DNA of 64,000 nt from Urechis unicinctus (lineage: Eukaryota > Annelida > Polychaeta > Xenopneusta > Urechidae): positions 33,913,331 to 33,977,330 of the forward strand of contig CM067344.1 of NCBI GenBank assembly GCA_034190875.2, in the 5' to 3' direction. Both the position numbers and the translations under genes were made by a program. Positions 29,614 through 40,334 of this stretch are shown in pieces (position 1 is the stretch's first letter; every line of letters begins with the position of its first letter). The notes beneath the pieces are model-generated. The model made no database searches, was not told the DNA's origin, and worked only from the letters and a program-made list of their open reading frames with translations.

Positions 29614-31720
29614 CTGCATATACACTGGACGATTTATTTGCATATCCACAAATATGTAAGAGATCTGGTTAAACAAATATCAAAAAGATATGTATCTAGC
29701 TTTTCAGCTAACTAGTTCTCGTTTGCAGCCATATATGGAATTCAGAACAATTAGGAAAGAAAAGCTAGCGCCAAATAAGTACGCAGTAAGCAATCTAGAA
29801 TATTAATCAAATGTCAACAACAGCAGAACAGTCTCTTTATTCGCGCGTTCCTTATGTTTGATAATAACCGATCTCCAAATGACCAACGAGATTCATTTAT
29901 CATACCTCATTGTGTGTTATCGTCTCAAACATTTATTTAGAGCAAACCTTACATATGTTCCATTCTTGTCATATTTCCATCCGCTTTATTGTACAGACAT
30001 TTAAAAACGCAACTAAATTGATCACCCCGAACCACATATCCTATTACTGCATATCAAGAGGTTTGTTTTCAGTTAAGCAAATGGATTAGACAGTGTAAAA
30101 GTGAGATAAGTTAATGGTGGATACATTTCGAAAAAGTTGGTTATGCTGGCTAAAGCTATCTGATTTACTGTTCGAATGCCAGAATGAATGTGTATTTCGC
30201 AGGGATAACAATCAATTAGTACCGTACACAAATTGAAAGCGCGATCTATTATATTGCATACCCACTACTGTGATCAAGTGTATGGTATGACTCCTGGTCT
30301 TTCTACAACATTGAGGGAAACGGGACGGATCTCACCTGTTAAAGGACAAAAGTATTTTAGGTATTTTATATTCCAAACAACCCGTAGGTTGCCCAACAAT
30401 GGCGTGATATTTGTTATGTGAATTAATACATCCATGTGAACTATTGGTGCCGTGCAAACACCGTATGTCTCTAATTGACTTGTTGAAAAATGATCTTGTT
30501 AATCCAGCGAAGTGTGTGATATGTATGTTCTGTAGTTATCCCTTGGTTGTGCCGTCCGCTTAATCGACAATACCATATTATTTAATCTGGGACAAAGTCA
30601 ACCAATCATAATGCGAACAAAATCAGCTTGATAGCTTGTTGTCCGGGCTCGGTCGTCATGGCATAGCCCACGGTCTCGTTGATGTGAGCCCGTGTACATA
30701 CTAACATCTCATGTATTACATGACAATAATATCAAAGATTCAAAGTTTTATGTGCTACTTGAGGTGAATTCAATTACTCCACATATTTGCAATCTATCAG
30801 TTTGCAGTCTCAGTATATTCTATTTACTACAGCATACATCATACTGGCACCCTCTTTGCCAAGAACATTTTGTGACTACGAGTCGTGTCCGAAATACCGA
30901 TTGAACCAAGGCAATGTATTTGGGGTGTTTCAGTTGTTTTAGCACGTTTTTTTGCTGATCACAGCTTCTAGATATTTTGTATCACTTACGATATTTGCTA
31001 TATATGTGACGGCCGATTTGGCACCCGAAGTACGCTGTTCGTCTAGGGCGAGTAGCATCAAAGGCCGACAAAGGTTAATCAATGTCATGTTAAAGATAGA
31101 GGCAAATTCTAGTTTTTGGCAAAGCTGAGCGATTGAGAATTCTTGACGAGTCCGTCTGTTGTAACCATGTTTGCGCAGGATAACATAGATAACACCTGTG
31201 ACTTCCTCTCAGAAAACAGTGTAGCAACCAGTATGGTGTCGACTAACAACCAAACATTATGCAACATTATGTGACAAAAACATCTTGGTACTTGGTGACA
31301 ATTCTGAAAATTTGTCGTTCTTGTAACTATGACTAAGCAAATATATGTTTTTATCGCGCAACGTAATATAGAATACCAGTCAAATTGCGACATTCTATTA
31401 GTTCCTTCTGTATTGATAATTCAACGACGGAATATTCTTGTATTTGACCTTTAATACATTGTTGATAAAGTACGGAAATTCGACTACACAGCTTCAGTCG
31501 TATTCACCTTCATCGTACAGTAGATAAAGATGTATAAAGGTGTGCTTATATATTTCTGTGTTCAAAAAAAGCCAATCCTTTAATAATTATATTTGTAAAT
31601 GCTATCAAGCTTCATTTAAATATTTCAAATGAAACGACAATGGTTTGATGACTCGATTATTACTTTTCAAATTCTAATTTGGCAGATACTGCTATGCTGC
31701 TGACTAGTTAGCACAACTGT

Positions 31721-31876
31721 TAATCATTGAATGACATATGGAATAACAGTAAGTGGCCCTTCTGATTAGAATTAATCAATGAATGACATATGAAATGACA
31801 GTAAGTGGCCCTTCCGATTAGAATTAATCATTGAATGACATATGGAATGACGGTAAGTGGTCCTTCTGATTAAGAA
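31721..31876. repeat. 52-bp tandem repeat, three units
   Basis: Units start at 31721, 31773 and 31825, exactly 52 bp apart, each TAATCA(T/A)TGAATGACATATG followed by a CAGTAAGTGG and GATTA core, with a few substitutions between units. The corresponding place in unit 1 (about 14800) shows only one degenerate copy. Confidence 0.95.
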
Positions 31877-32994
31877 TGCAGTTTATTGATGCTAAACAAA
31901 TCCGTCTGAAAGCATCATGTAATAACACCTTCAATCTAAATTGAGAGCAAAGAAAAATTTACATTGCTAAAGATATTGAACAAAACAGCCTCCCAGATAG
32001 GATGCGCGTGAGGCGAAAACCATTGAGTTGAAGTGCATCGTTCTCAGGATTTTGCGTACGCTTGGGGACAATAAATCTAGGACCATCTTGCCCATGGTTC
32101 TTTATACAAATTAGTGAAAAACTATAACGACTTTTCTGAGTTTGAGTTAGAGCTCTAGATTGCTTTAGCGAACAAACATATTGCCGTATGAATCGGTAAA
32201 AGCCAATGAGATTGCCTGATGGTTAAGTATGTATTGTGTCTTGCGACTTTACGCTAAACAATCAAAAAAGCAGTTTTGCCCGACACATATTTATTCATGA
32301 AGCATATATTATATATATATCTTGGTTGTAATCGTCGAGCCGTCTGGTTTGTAACAACGTAAAGTTTAGATAAGGTGGTTGTTGTTTTTTTTTGTTATGT
32401 GCCCATGCCGAAAGTATTAAATATCAAGCGTGCGTGGAGGGATATATCCTAACATAATTACTATGAACATAGCATTAGCACATTTTGTCGAAGGCAGTTT
32501 TGCATTCACATTTGATGCATTACTTATTTGATAATCTATATGGGATTTTACTGAAAATATGACACCATGCATAGGCGCAAAAAGTATCCAACATAAAAAC
32601 AGCCCGACTGCCGAACATTTTAAAATCCCTTTCAGTAATTACGACTTATTCAATTTCCTAAATGTACCGGCAATTATCCATAACGATAGTGAAGTTATAG
32701 TACAGGCATTTGTAAGCAGTCATTAATTGTGATAAGGCATTTGCCAGAGTCACGACCATATTTATATGTTCTTAGTCATATCGTTGTGTTATGACCTGAA
32801 AGTGTCGTATCTAACTTTCATAAAAATATCACCCGTAAAATCCGTGAAATAACTACTGCAATTATTAAGGAGATAGAAACAAATCATCACAATCATTATG
32901 TTGGTAATTTGATCCCAAACGGTATCAGCCACTATGCTTACACGAAACCATTTCCATTCAGCTTAATCAACGTGTAAACCTATATCACAGCAGA

Positions 32995-33640
32995 TTTCTA
33001 TTATCATATTCCGTATCGTGCTGGTAGGAGGAGGCAAGGACAATGCATTGTAACAGGTGAAAAGGTGTCTTGTGCAAGGTTTGGAGCTGTGATCGAGAAA
33101 AATGGAGCCTGGTGAACCTTAGTGAAGATATTTCTGTAGTGCGACAACAGGACAGTAAGATGGACATTTGTTAATGGTTCAAAGATCTTGTTAGGAGTGG
33201 CTCGGTTGCTGTGTGTCTGAAAGTACCTTAAGTGTGTGGGTTGTGTAATTAAAGTAGACGGCTTTGCCTACTCAGCAGAAAGCATAGAAAAAGAGCCAGA
33301 AGAGTGCCTTTAACATTTGTCGAGTATATGTACATGATGTGCACAATTATATTGTGTCTACCAACCAGTGAAGGATAATCTTTGTGATCGTAAGGAGTTT
33401 AGAATTAAGAGATTGCGGTTGATAAATGAGGATGCCATTCAAAAGATATATGCAAGTGGGCGGTAGTGTCCGGAACATTTCTTAATCTGTGGATAAAAGA
33501 TAAGAAGGAGATGCAGTGAATGGAATGAACAGGGCTAAACTAATGGTGTCTGAAGACAGGGCAGAGCTGTTGTGTATTGTATTGCAGAAAGTAGTGAAGA
33601 TTTTCTCAGCGGTGCAAATAAGAACGGATTGTTGCGGGTA
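32995..33640 (-). pseudogene. Tyrosine recombinase remnant (element 2)
   Basis: Follows directly on the RNase H frame. Around 33300-33265 the minus strand reads LFWLFFYAFC, then a stop, then VGK. This aligns with FYAFLRVFE of element 1 and shows that the box A arginine region is broken by a stop. At about 33170-33125 it reads CPSYCPVVALQKYLH, matching the CPV..I..IL stretch of element 1 and of DIRS-type recombinases. A GSIFLDHSSKPCTRHLF stretch follows. In-frame stops occur near 33483, 33350, 33270 and 33122. The catalytic HxxR, Trp and Tyr motifs are absent because the homology ends near 32995. The enzyme would have cut and joined the circular cDNA; this copy cannot. Confidence 0.7.
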
Positions 33641-34285
33641 TTAGGGATTTCTTAGGTACACTGTCAACGGTAGTACAAAGTTTTCTGGTAAGAGGGGTGG
33701 AAGCCGAGAAATAGCATCAGGCAAGCCATTATCTATGCCAGATATGTTGGGGGCAATGAATTGAATATTGCATTGACATAATTGCAAGACAAGAGGTCTA
33801 ATAAAGTGCATGATAGTGGGGTGTTTAGATGATAGTTTGTTAATGATGGCTACAGCAGCCTGGTTGTCGCAATGGAAAATTATTCTAGAATCAGCTATTT
33901 TGGGTGCAAAGATACATACCACAACAAATATTGGGTAAAGTTCAAGGACAGATAGGTTTAGTGATGTCCAACCAGAAGGCTTAGCTTGGAACCAATGGAA
34001 GTCGTATGTGGCTCCAAATGCAACCTTGCAAGCATCACTGTACAAACGTATGCTGTTAGAATATGTAGGAGGTGATAGCCGTATTAGGGTGGTGACGTTG
34101 AAGTGTTGTAGAAACTGCAGTCATGCAGAAAGGTCCTGTGATGCGAATGTAACGATTTGGATTGGAGATGTCTATGGATAAATCATGCGCAAGAAAGCCA
34201 TGCCAAGGCGATCTACTGAAGTTGCAAATTGTAGCATGCCTGTGACGGATTGTTACTTGCGCAGTGCGGTCTTTTGTTGAGCCAT
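33641..34285 (-). pseudogene. RT C-terminal and RNase H remnant (element 2)
   Basis: From 34045 down the frame is open for 134 codons and has the DIRS-type RNase H signature: YSDAC (first Asp), LELYPI (Glu), FHCDNQAAV (Asp) and GLPDAISRLP (last Asp). All four acidic positions are therefore kept. Upstream the homology continues in a neighbouring frame. At about 34140-34050 an LQFLQHFN segment follows a TGA where DIRS elements have Trp. Before that comes an FLRMIYP segment, matching PFLRRFI of element 1. The sequence abuts the minisatellite near 34285, so the polymerase core with its catalytic Asp residues is deleted. The RNase H would have degraded the RNA template during reverse transcription. 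Confidence 0.75.
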
Positions 34286-34288
34286 TAA

Positions 34289-34540
34289 ATACAATGGGCA
34301 ACTGCCGTGCTAACGATAATACAATGGGCAACCGTCGTGCAAAATAAAATAATGGGCAACTGTCGTGCAAAATAAGATAATGGTCTACTGTCATTCGAAA
34401 TAAAATAATGGGCAACTGTCGTGCCGACAAAGAAGATAGCTATACAGAAACATGGGTAATTGCCGTTCCAACAAAGTAAAATTTTGCACAATCCGTGCCT
34501 ATATGGTAAGATGGGTAACTGCTGTACAAATAAAGGGAGA
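34289..34540. repeat. 28-bp minisatellite next to the SGNH remnant (element 2)
   Basis: Units of 28-30 bp: AATGGGCAACTGTCGTGC followed by an A/T-rich spacer such as AAAATAAAAT. Clean unit starts lie at 34293, 34323, 34351, 34379 and 34407; more degenerate units continue to about 34540. It occupies the same position relative to the hydrolase as the 30-bp array of element 1 and shares the core GCAAAATAA with it. Minus-strand frames across it are repeat translations. Confidence 0.9.
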
Positions 34541-35122
34541 GTGTGAATTAGTTTGGCCAGGTTCTGGAGATATGCGCGACACAGCAACCTAGAAAAACGT
34601 GTGTTCAGATGGATACCATCTCTGGACCATGCTGAAATAAGGGCTGTCCAGAATCATAAATGGGGGTGTGGTCGGAGAGGTTCTGAAGGCGGTGGTTGAG
34701 ATCGTCGACAAGCCGCTGAAATATTTGAACTTGGGAGGAGCCAAAGACATTTTGCCTGTACAAAACTGAGCAGATTGTGAAATATGTGACTCCATGTTCT
34801 GAAATGACAGTGCTGGCTATGTCAACCAAACAGGTTGCCAAGGTGAGGGGTTGCAGGCCTGCAGCTAAATCGTTAGAGCCGAGCTCAATAATGACAAAAT
34901 CACGACGACATTAAAAAAGTAGGGAAGAGGGGAACACATACCCCGATGGCCAGCTAGAGTGAGGCTGCTGACATTGTCGCCGACTCTTAAATGCATAGCT
35001 GTACGTTGTGGGGTTGAAGTAGATTTGAATATGTTTGACAAGTGGTCGCTGAGACCGTACTCAACACTTTGACCCAGCATCATGCAAACAGGTTTCATTT
35101 CGACGGAAATGTAGATCTGCAA
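34541..35122 (-). pseudogene. SGNH-type hydrolase, frameshifted (element 2)
   Basis: A second, diverged copy of the hydrolase at 40792-41424. The upstream frame (from 35122) carries LGQS (about 35074-35063) at the nucleophile-Ser block. After a one-base slip near a T run at about 34915, the neighbouring frame reads IIELGSNDLA (34886-34866 region), the block with the conserved Asn. A second slip leads to DGIHLN (34620-34603), the Asp-x-x-His block, followed by LLCRAYLQNL. The Ser, Asn and Asp/His positions all survive, but at least two frameshifts separate them. Family members hydrolyse ester bonds (lipases, acetyl-esterases); the role in a retrotransposon is unknown. Confidence 0.7.
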
Positions 35123-35700
35123 AGAATAGTAATAATGGATAAAAATGGAAAATCAGCGGAAGGTGGTATCTGCTGTAAAAAAAAGCGTTTGTGAATATTT
35201 GTATAAGAAACAGAACAGATGAAATTGCATGGTTGGGAAGCGAATAAGTAGCGAATGGCGCAAAAACATGAAAATAAAAATTGCTGCCATTGTTAAGGGA
35301 AGTAGAAGGGAGCAAATACAATAATCGAAATCAGAAAATAAATAAATACAATAATGAGGGGAAAAGAAGGGGAAGTGACAATAGAAACGAAAGGCTAGCT
35401 GCCGAGCAAAACTGAACATTCTCTTTTTTCCAACGAAGTGACGACAACAAAAAAGAATAGGCAATGGAACCAAAAAGCTGGTTGCAATAAATGGTCACTT
35501 GATTCGTGAATCGTGTTGATGTACAGTGGAATGGATGTCGAAGCACTGATATACTTTCAAAACAATGAGCTATGAAACTGGTTTCATAGAACAGGTTTTG
35601 AGATTGGCTGTGTAATATTGATGTCTTGTCGAATTCAAAAAGACAAAGGAGAGCTGATCACGTGACACACGAGAGATAACAATTCAAAATTATCCCAAGT
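35123..35700. other. AT-rich spacer between the two retrotransposons
   Basis: Probably the 5' leader of element 2 or flanking DNA. Minus-strand frames here are Phe/Leu/Ser-rich because the minus strand is pyrimidine-rich. I do not regard them as genes. I could not place the exact border between the two elements. Confidence 0.4.
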
Positions 35701-35708
35701 GACCTTCA

Positions 35709-36062
35709 AGTGATGAAAGGAAAGCAAATTATTGTACCACGGCAACTAGTTATGATAACCTCTGCCGCAACTTGTAAACGGCAAATAGTTATTGCCAACC
35801 TCTGCCGCAATATTTTTTATCATATTGATGATCTATTTTAGACAGGTAAATGCAAATGGTTTATTGCCGTTTTGTGAGGGATTAATTGCGAATATTTTAT
35901 CATATTGATGGTCATATATTCTAGACATGAATAAGTTTGAGAAAATCAAAAACCTAATACTATGGCTTATTAACGAAAATCATAATGGATAGAGAAAGAC
36001 AACATCAAAATGATATTGCAGTTTACAAATAATAGAGAAAGACAACATCATGAAATGATATA
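35709..36062. repeat. 3' region of element 1: short tandem repeats and candidate terminal repeat
   Basis: A 39-bp unit is repeated twice (starts 35740 and 35779), each with CGGCAA, TAGTTAT and AACCTCTGCCGCAA. AATATTTT and TATCATATTGATG recur at about 35809 and 35891. ATAGAGAAAGACAACATCA occurs at 35989 and 36032 (43 bp apart). AAGTGATGA (35708) and CGGCAACTAGTTAT (35740) resemble AAGTGATGA (41648) and CGGCAACTGCAGTTAT (41667) at the other end of the element, in direct orientation. This is consistent with split direct repeats. Confidence 0.55.
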
Positions 36063-36190
36063 ATCAAAACCCTTGCAGCTATGAGAGATAAGACTTATAG
36101 AGGACAAAATTTATACAGGTGCATATATATATAATAAGGTGAACAACATACATCGCACACAGCAAAGGTGGGGGAGAAGACAACCACCAA

Positions 36191-36212
36191 GGCTAGGCTG
36201 AGGAGCCTGGCC
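36191..36212. other. GC-rich hairpin in the 3' region of element 1
   Basis: GGCTAGGCT - GAGG - AGCCTGGCC forms a 9-bp stem with one G-T type mismatch and a 4-base loop, unusual in this AT-rich region. It lies between the recombinase stop (36558) and the end of the element. Its role is unknown. Confidence 0.5.
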
Positions 36213-36460
36213 ATCCCCACCCAAAAGGTTTTTGTGTCACGTTGAACAAGAAGTACATAGAAATGCAACAAAATGTACATCAACAAAGTAAACATACCCA
36301 ATGCTATGCACCAACCTCAGTTGAAATGCATAGATCAAAGTTGCCACAATGAGTGATACCAGATATCAATACTTCAACAAAAATAACTGGCGATAACAAA
36401 AATTTAAGAGATGATTATATAATGGTACAGATAAAAAGACAATAAACCACCTAGAGCTAG

Positions 36461-36517
36461 GAATCACCAACCTCAGTTGACATGATTACCTGGCAGTATA
36501 TACAGACATTAGACCGA
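36461..36517. repeat. Direct repeat, copy downstream of the recombinase
   Basis: GAATCACCAACCT, then AGTTGA and CATGATTACCTGGCAGTATA continuing to AGACCGA, is repeated at 37271-37347. That copy has about 20 extra bases after CACCAACCTC. CACCAACCTCAGTTGA also occurs at 36309-36324. Together the copies flank the recombinase coding region. Confidence 0.9.
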
Positions 36518-36557
36518 AATTCCCCGAAGAAGCAGCTAGCAGCCAAGAGGGAAGTTA

Positions 36558-37320
36558 TTAGGTGATTGAAAGTGTTGGTATGCGAATGTATTTCTTGAAG
36601 GAAGAAGATTTCCAGCGACCCATTCGCTGTATTTCATCTTCAGAAATGCCTTTCATAGCAGCTCCTATGCGGAAACTATGGCTTTGATATTTCTGGTCAG
36701 AGAGGCCCGCCCAGGACAAAGAACCCTGCAGGATTTGGGAGAACCAAGATCTGCTAACAGGAATATCATTAGGAAAGGAAAACAAAGGGCCTCCAGAAGA
36801 CCCTTTAAGAGCGAGAATTTTTTTGATAATAAGAACAGGACAATATGGAGGCTTCTGAGAAGAAATAAGGATGGATATGGGTGGACCTTCATGATGCTTA
36901 AACTTTGTAAATTTGAGAATGATACAGTTATCTTCAATAGACAGCTGATGAAACTGCATAGAATGTTTGGCATCATGTCGAGATTTCGCAGTGAATTCGA
37001 AGACCCTAAGAAAGGCATAAAAGGCCAGAATATACATGGCAGAAATTGGCAGGTAAATATTGAAATAACTGGGAGGCGGAATCGATGAGTTTATGGAGCA
37101 CAGATAGAATTATAGGGGCCCGCAAATCCAGCGAGGGACGGAGGTTACAGGCGCCTTGGAGAACTTTTTTGACCACAAAGGCAGAAATAGGGTCCACAGC
37201 AGACGTATTTTGTGATAATAGGAAATGGCTAGACTTAATGAAAAAAAATGTGCAATGTATGAAACGACAAGAATCACCAACCTCTGGATGTCTGACGTCT
37301 TACTAGTTGACATGATTACC
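36558..37320 (-). pseudogene. Tyrosine recombinase (element 1); catalytic domain open, N-terminal half frameshifted
   Basis: The C-terminal frame (37037-36558, 159 codons) contains the full YR catalytic set. Arg11 lies in FYAFLRVFEF, Lys about 45-47 in KFTKFKHHE, His120 and Arg123 in HSFRIGAAM, Trp142 in MGRW (the His/Trp position) and nucleophile Tyr150 in FKKYIR. Upstream, the same protein continues in a neighbouring frame (AFVVKKVLQGACNLRPSLDL, 37180-37120) and then a third frame (LAISYYHKIR, about 37230), so there are at least two frameshifts, near 37045 and 37205. The enzyme would integrate a circular cDNA by site-specific strand exchange, replacing a DDE integrase. The 36461/37271 direct repeats bracket it. 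Confidence 0.85.
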
Positions 37321-37347
37321 TGGCAGTATATACAGACATTAGACCGA
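37271..37347. repeat. Direct repeat, copy between RNase H and recombinase
   Basis: Second copy of the repeat at 36461-36517, 830 bp away at its right end. It contains an additional stretch TGGATGTCTGACGTCTTACT between the CACCAACCTC and AGTTGA parts. It falls where the recombinase N-terminus should begin, and the minus frame there has stops (TAG, TAA). Confidence 0.9.
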
Positions 37348-37382
37348 CCAATTGGTTACGAAATGTCGAATCAAGAATAGAT

Positions 37383-39260
37383 CTAGCATATGAAAGCTGG
37401 AATTTTGGCAGGTGTCCAAGGGTGGGGGCGAATAAGTATAAAGCTTTGTCGGGGGCTAATGCGTTGTGATTGAGACAACCAATTCCAAGGAAGACTTCGA
37501 GTGGGAATGCGAGTCTGAGACATGTTGAGGGAGTGGTCCTCCATGAATTTCCCACAATTCTGGAAACGAGACAAAGAGTCAGCAACAGTATTGTCCTAGC
37601 CCGGAATATGTTCAGCATGGATAAGGATATTAAATTTAATGCATGTGAAAGTGAGGCGTCTAATTAACATCAACATATAGCGGTCTTTGGAAGTTTGGTT
37701 ATTAATGACCTGTACAGCCGCCATGTTGTCACAGAAATATATAACCCGATGGTTAGCAAGCAGTGGAGACCAAGCTTCGAGGGTCAGCACGATGGGAACT
37801 ACCGCTTTGACATTTATATGTAGAGCACTCCAAGTAGGAGGCCAGCGGCCTTGAAACCAACGGAAACAAAAAACACCAGCAAATCCAAGACCTGAAGCGT
37901 CGGAAGACAACTTGATTACTGAAGAATCAGTCCAGGGATGCAGCTGCATGCATGATTTTCCGTTAAAATTTGATAAGAACAAAAGCCATGCTTGGATATC
38001 AGATCGAACAGATTGTTTGAGGCGGATATGATGGTGTGGTTTAGAGATGCCACAGGTTAAATTGATAAACCTTCGAAGGAATGGTCGACCTGGAACTATA
38101 ACCCTACAAGCGAAGTTGAGAGAGCCAATTAAAGATTGCATTTCTTTCAGTGTCACAGATTTGCGTCGAGCAAACTGGTTGAGGACAACAATAGCACTGT
38201 CAATTTTTTCGGGGGGCAAACGGGCCTCCATTTTGGTCGTATCGACCTCGATGCCATGCAAAACTTCTACAGTAGAAGGAAGCACAGTTTTGCTAGCTTT
38301 GATGGGCAAATTGATGGAGTTTGCCATGGCGAGGAATGCATTTTGGGACTGGCTACATGTTGGAGAATTACAAGGACCAAAGAAAATGAAGTCATCTAAA
38401 ATATGCGACATATGGGGCACATTATATTTGGACTGAGGGGCCCACTGAAGGGCTGAACTAAATTCCTCAAATATTTTACACGAAATGGAGCAACCCATAG
38501 GCAAACAGCGGTCGGCATAAAACTGTCCTTACCAAGTTAACCCAAGAAGAGGATAATTGTCAGGGTGAATAGGTATGATGCGGAATGCACATTCAATGTC
38601 ACATTTTGAAATTAAAGACTGACGACCAGTGGAATTAATAATTGATACCACATGGTCAAAATCCTCATACTGGACAGAACAAAATTCATTAGAAATGCCA
38701 TCGTTAATGGACGAACCACGAAGAAAGGAAAGGTTGTGTATAAGGCGAAATTGTGATGTGTCTTTTTTGGGAACTAGACCGAGAGGAGAAAAAACCATGT
38801 CCGGAAAAGGCGGTTTATCAAAAGGGCCTAAAACTCGTTGCGCATCGATTTCTTTGGAAAGCAAGGAATTGACCACATAAGGATTAGAGAGAGCCGACGG
38901 ATGATTACTAGGAATATGACAATTTTTGATACCGGAATGATGGATGCGGAAACCTTCGGTAAACCCAGAAACTAAATATTGCTGCAAGGGATTCCCAGAC
39001 AAGAGAGATGATAACCTATTTTGGTTTACTGGGGTTGGGAGTTTGTTTTGGTAGGTTCTTCCTGCAGTGAATGTTGGGGTGAGTACCATCTCAGGAGGAG
39101 CACAAATGTTTGAATTTGGAGCATGCTTGAGGATTGTGGCCTCGTCCTTTGTTATTGTAGGAGAAGCAGTAACCCTGTTTGAGACTGTGCCGCCTTCCTT
39201 GCGGCCACATGGATCGAAAGGGCTGGGGAGATCGCCCAGGAGTGGACTGCATCGACGCAT
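37383..39260 (-). pseudogene. Reverse transcriptase-RNase H (element 1) with two in-frame stops
   Basis: One reading frame runs from 39260 to 37383, broken by TAA at 38529 and TAG at 37596. RT landmarks: PLGLVPKKDTSQFRLIHNLS (fingers), KCDIECAF (catalytic Asp, residue about 221), FYADRCLPMG just after the first stop, and HILDDFIFFG as the YxDD box (LDD, usual in DIRS-type RTs). RNase H follows: LSSDASGLGF (first Asp), CDNMAAVQVIN (third acidic residue) and, past the TAG, DNTVADSLSRF (last Asp). The RNase H Glu, expected in the N-x-x-E context, is Ala here (HINVKAVVPI). The frame overlaps gag by about 170 bp in another phase, suggesting frameshifting or reinitiation. It would copy element RNA into cDNA. 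Confidence 0.9.
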
Positions 39261-39988
39261 TTATGTACAGTTCATTATTAATGCGATCCCAGGGCAGGGG
39301 GGAATGGGTCCTGAGTTTACGAAAAGCGATGTCGTAGCTGAACCAGCCCCCATTCTTCACAGTCACTGCCATATTTCGAATTGTCTGCATGTATTTAAGC
39401 AAAGCGATAGCATCCACTGGTTGAACTTGGAGGTATATGCCCATGACAACAACAAAGGCATCTGTCCACTGGTCTAAAGTCAAGACTTTCGTTTGCGCCT
39501 TAGGAATTAGATCTAGCTGTTGAGACTTGCCAGCGGAAAAGGAGAGAGTGTAATGTTCAGAATGAGCGAATATCAATGAGTCAAGATTGACGAACTGGCC
39601 TGCCCAAATTTTAGATTTAATTTTGGCATCCACCAGAGATCCCAATGGCACCATATCAAGCGAGACCAATGGTTGGGACAATGGCTCACCTTGGTGGAAG
39701 GGGTTTATGTTTATGGTCTCAATAACTGGACCGGAGTCAGAACAGGACGTTGGCAGGCTGCGGATGGCTGAACTGGATTCCGGAACGGACCGTACAGGAG
39801 GGCGTTCCTTAGAAGGCAATGAGCTCTGGGCAGCAGCGAGGTCACCCACAATGGCTTGCATTCGGTCCATTTTGTCTTGCCATGTCGGGCTGTACTAGGG
39901 CTTGAGGATCACCAGCCGATTTCTTGGACTTGGGTTATGCCACCTTTGCAGACGGTTTTCGCTTACGTCCTCGGGTTGATGTGGACAT
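39091..39988 (-). pseudogene. Gag-like protein with C-terminal zinc motif (element 1)
   Basis: A short basic N-terminus starts at 39988 (MSTSTRGRKRKPSAK) and hits a TAA at 39935. The main frame (39870-39091, 259 codons) begins MDRMQAIVGDLAAAQ and ends with YCFSYNNKGRGHNPQACSKF and then KHLC, a Cys/His-rich segment typical of YR-element Gag. After the TGA at 39091 the same frame continues DGTHPNIHCRK. The pattern C-x2-stop-x3-HP-x3-C suggests the stop replaced a zinc-ligand Cys. Gag would package element RNA. Order and phase (gag upstream of and overlapping RT) fit the DIRS order. The middle has no motif I can name. Confidence 0.75.
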
Positions 39989-40334
39989 CAGCAGCACATG
40001 GAATTCAACGGCAGAGTAACTGCACACAATTATGGACATAACTGGACTACTTTTGTCAAAAATTGTAAAGAACAAGGCCATTGAACAGTTAAAGGTAACA
40101 GCCGCATAGTGTAATTGGTGTAGACGAGTGTAGATGAAGATCAATAAAATGGATAAATGATTAAAAAATTATCCAGCATACGAGTTAATGACAGAAATAA
40201 TATAAACTTGGCCAAGGCACCAAGACATACATCAGCTAGCAAGACTTATAGTTGCAGAATAATATTGAGCCCAAAGTCTCCTCGTGAAGCATGAGTTCAC
40301 GGAAAAAATAACGGCCCGGCCAAAAAATGGGGGT
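39989..40334. other. Spacer between gag and the 30-bp array (element 1)
   Basis: No gene was seen. Near 40278-40306 it holds one of three copies of the motif TCGTGAA-x7-TTCACGGAAA (others near 40589 and 40670), a small inverted repeat that also flanks the array on its other side. Confidence 0.5.

Larger units (their letters stand above)
32986..35700 (-). mobile_element. Element 2: truncated, internally deleted YR retrotransposon (Ngaro/DIRS-like)
   Basis: Reading on the minus strand from high to low coordinates, it holds a frameshifted SGNH hydrolase (35122-34541), a 28-bp minisatellite (34540-34289), the end of RT plus RNase H (34285-33641) and a decayed tyrosine recombinase (33640-32995). 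Gag and most of RT are missing. The junction of minisatellite and RT remnant near 34280 marks the internal deletion. The recombinase is cut off at about 32990, before the HxxR and Tyr motifs. It lies in the same orientation as element 1 but is clearly diverged from it, so it is not a recent duplicate. Its right limit is uncertain. Confidence 0.75.

Noticed and set aside
35061..35546. Hydrophobic Phe/Leu/Ser-rich minus-strand ORFs
   Set aside because: A consequence of a pyrimidine-rich strand; multiple overlapping frames, no family signature.
36678..39898. Plus-strand ORFs of 60-136 codons opposite the retrotransposon genes
   Set aside because: Antisense shadows of gag, RT-RNase H and recombinase, whose motifs all read on the minus strand.
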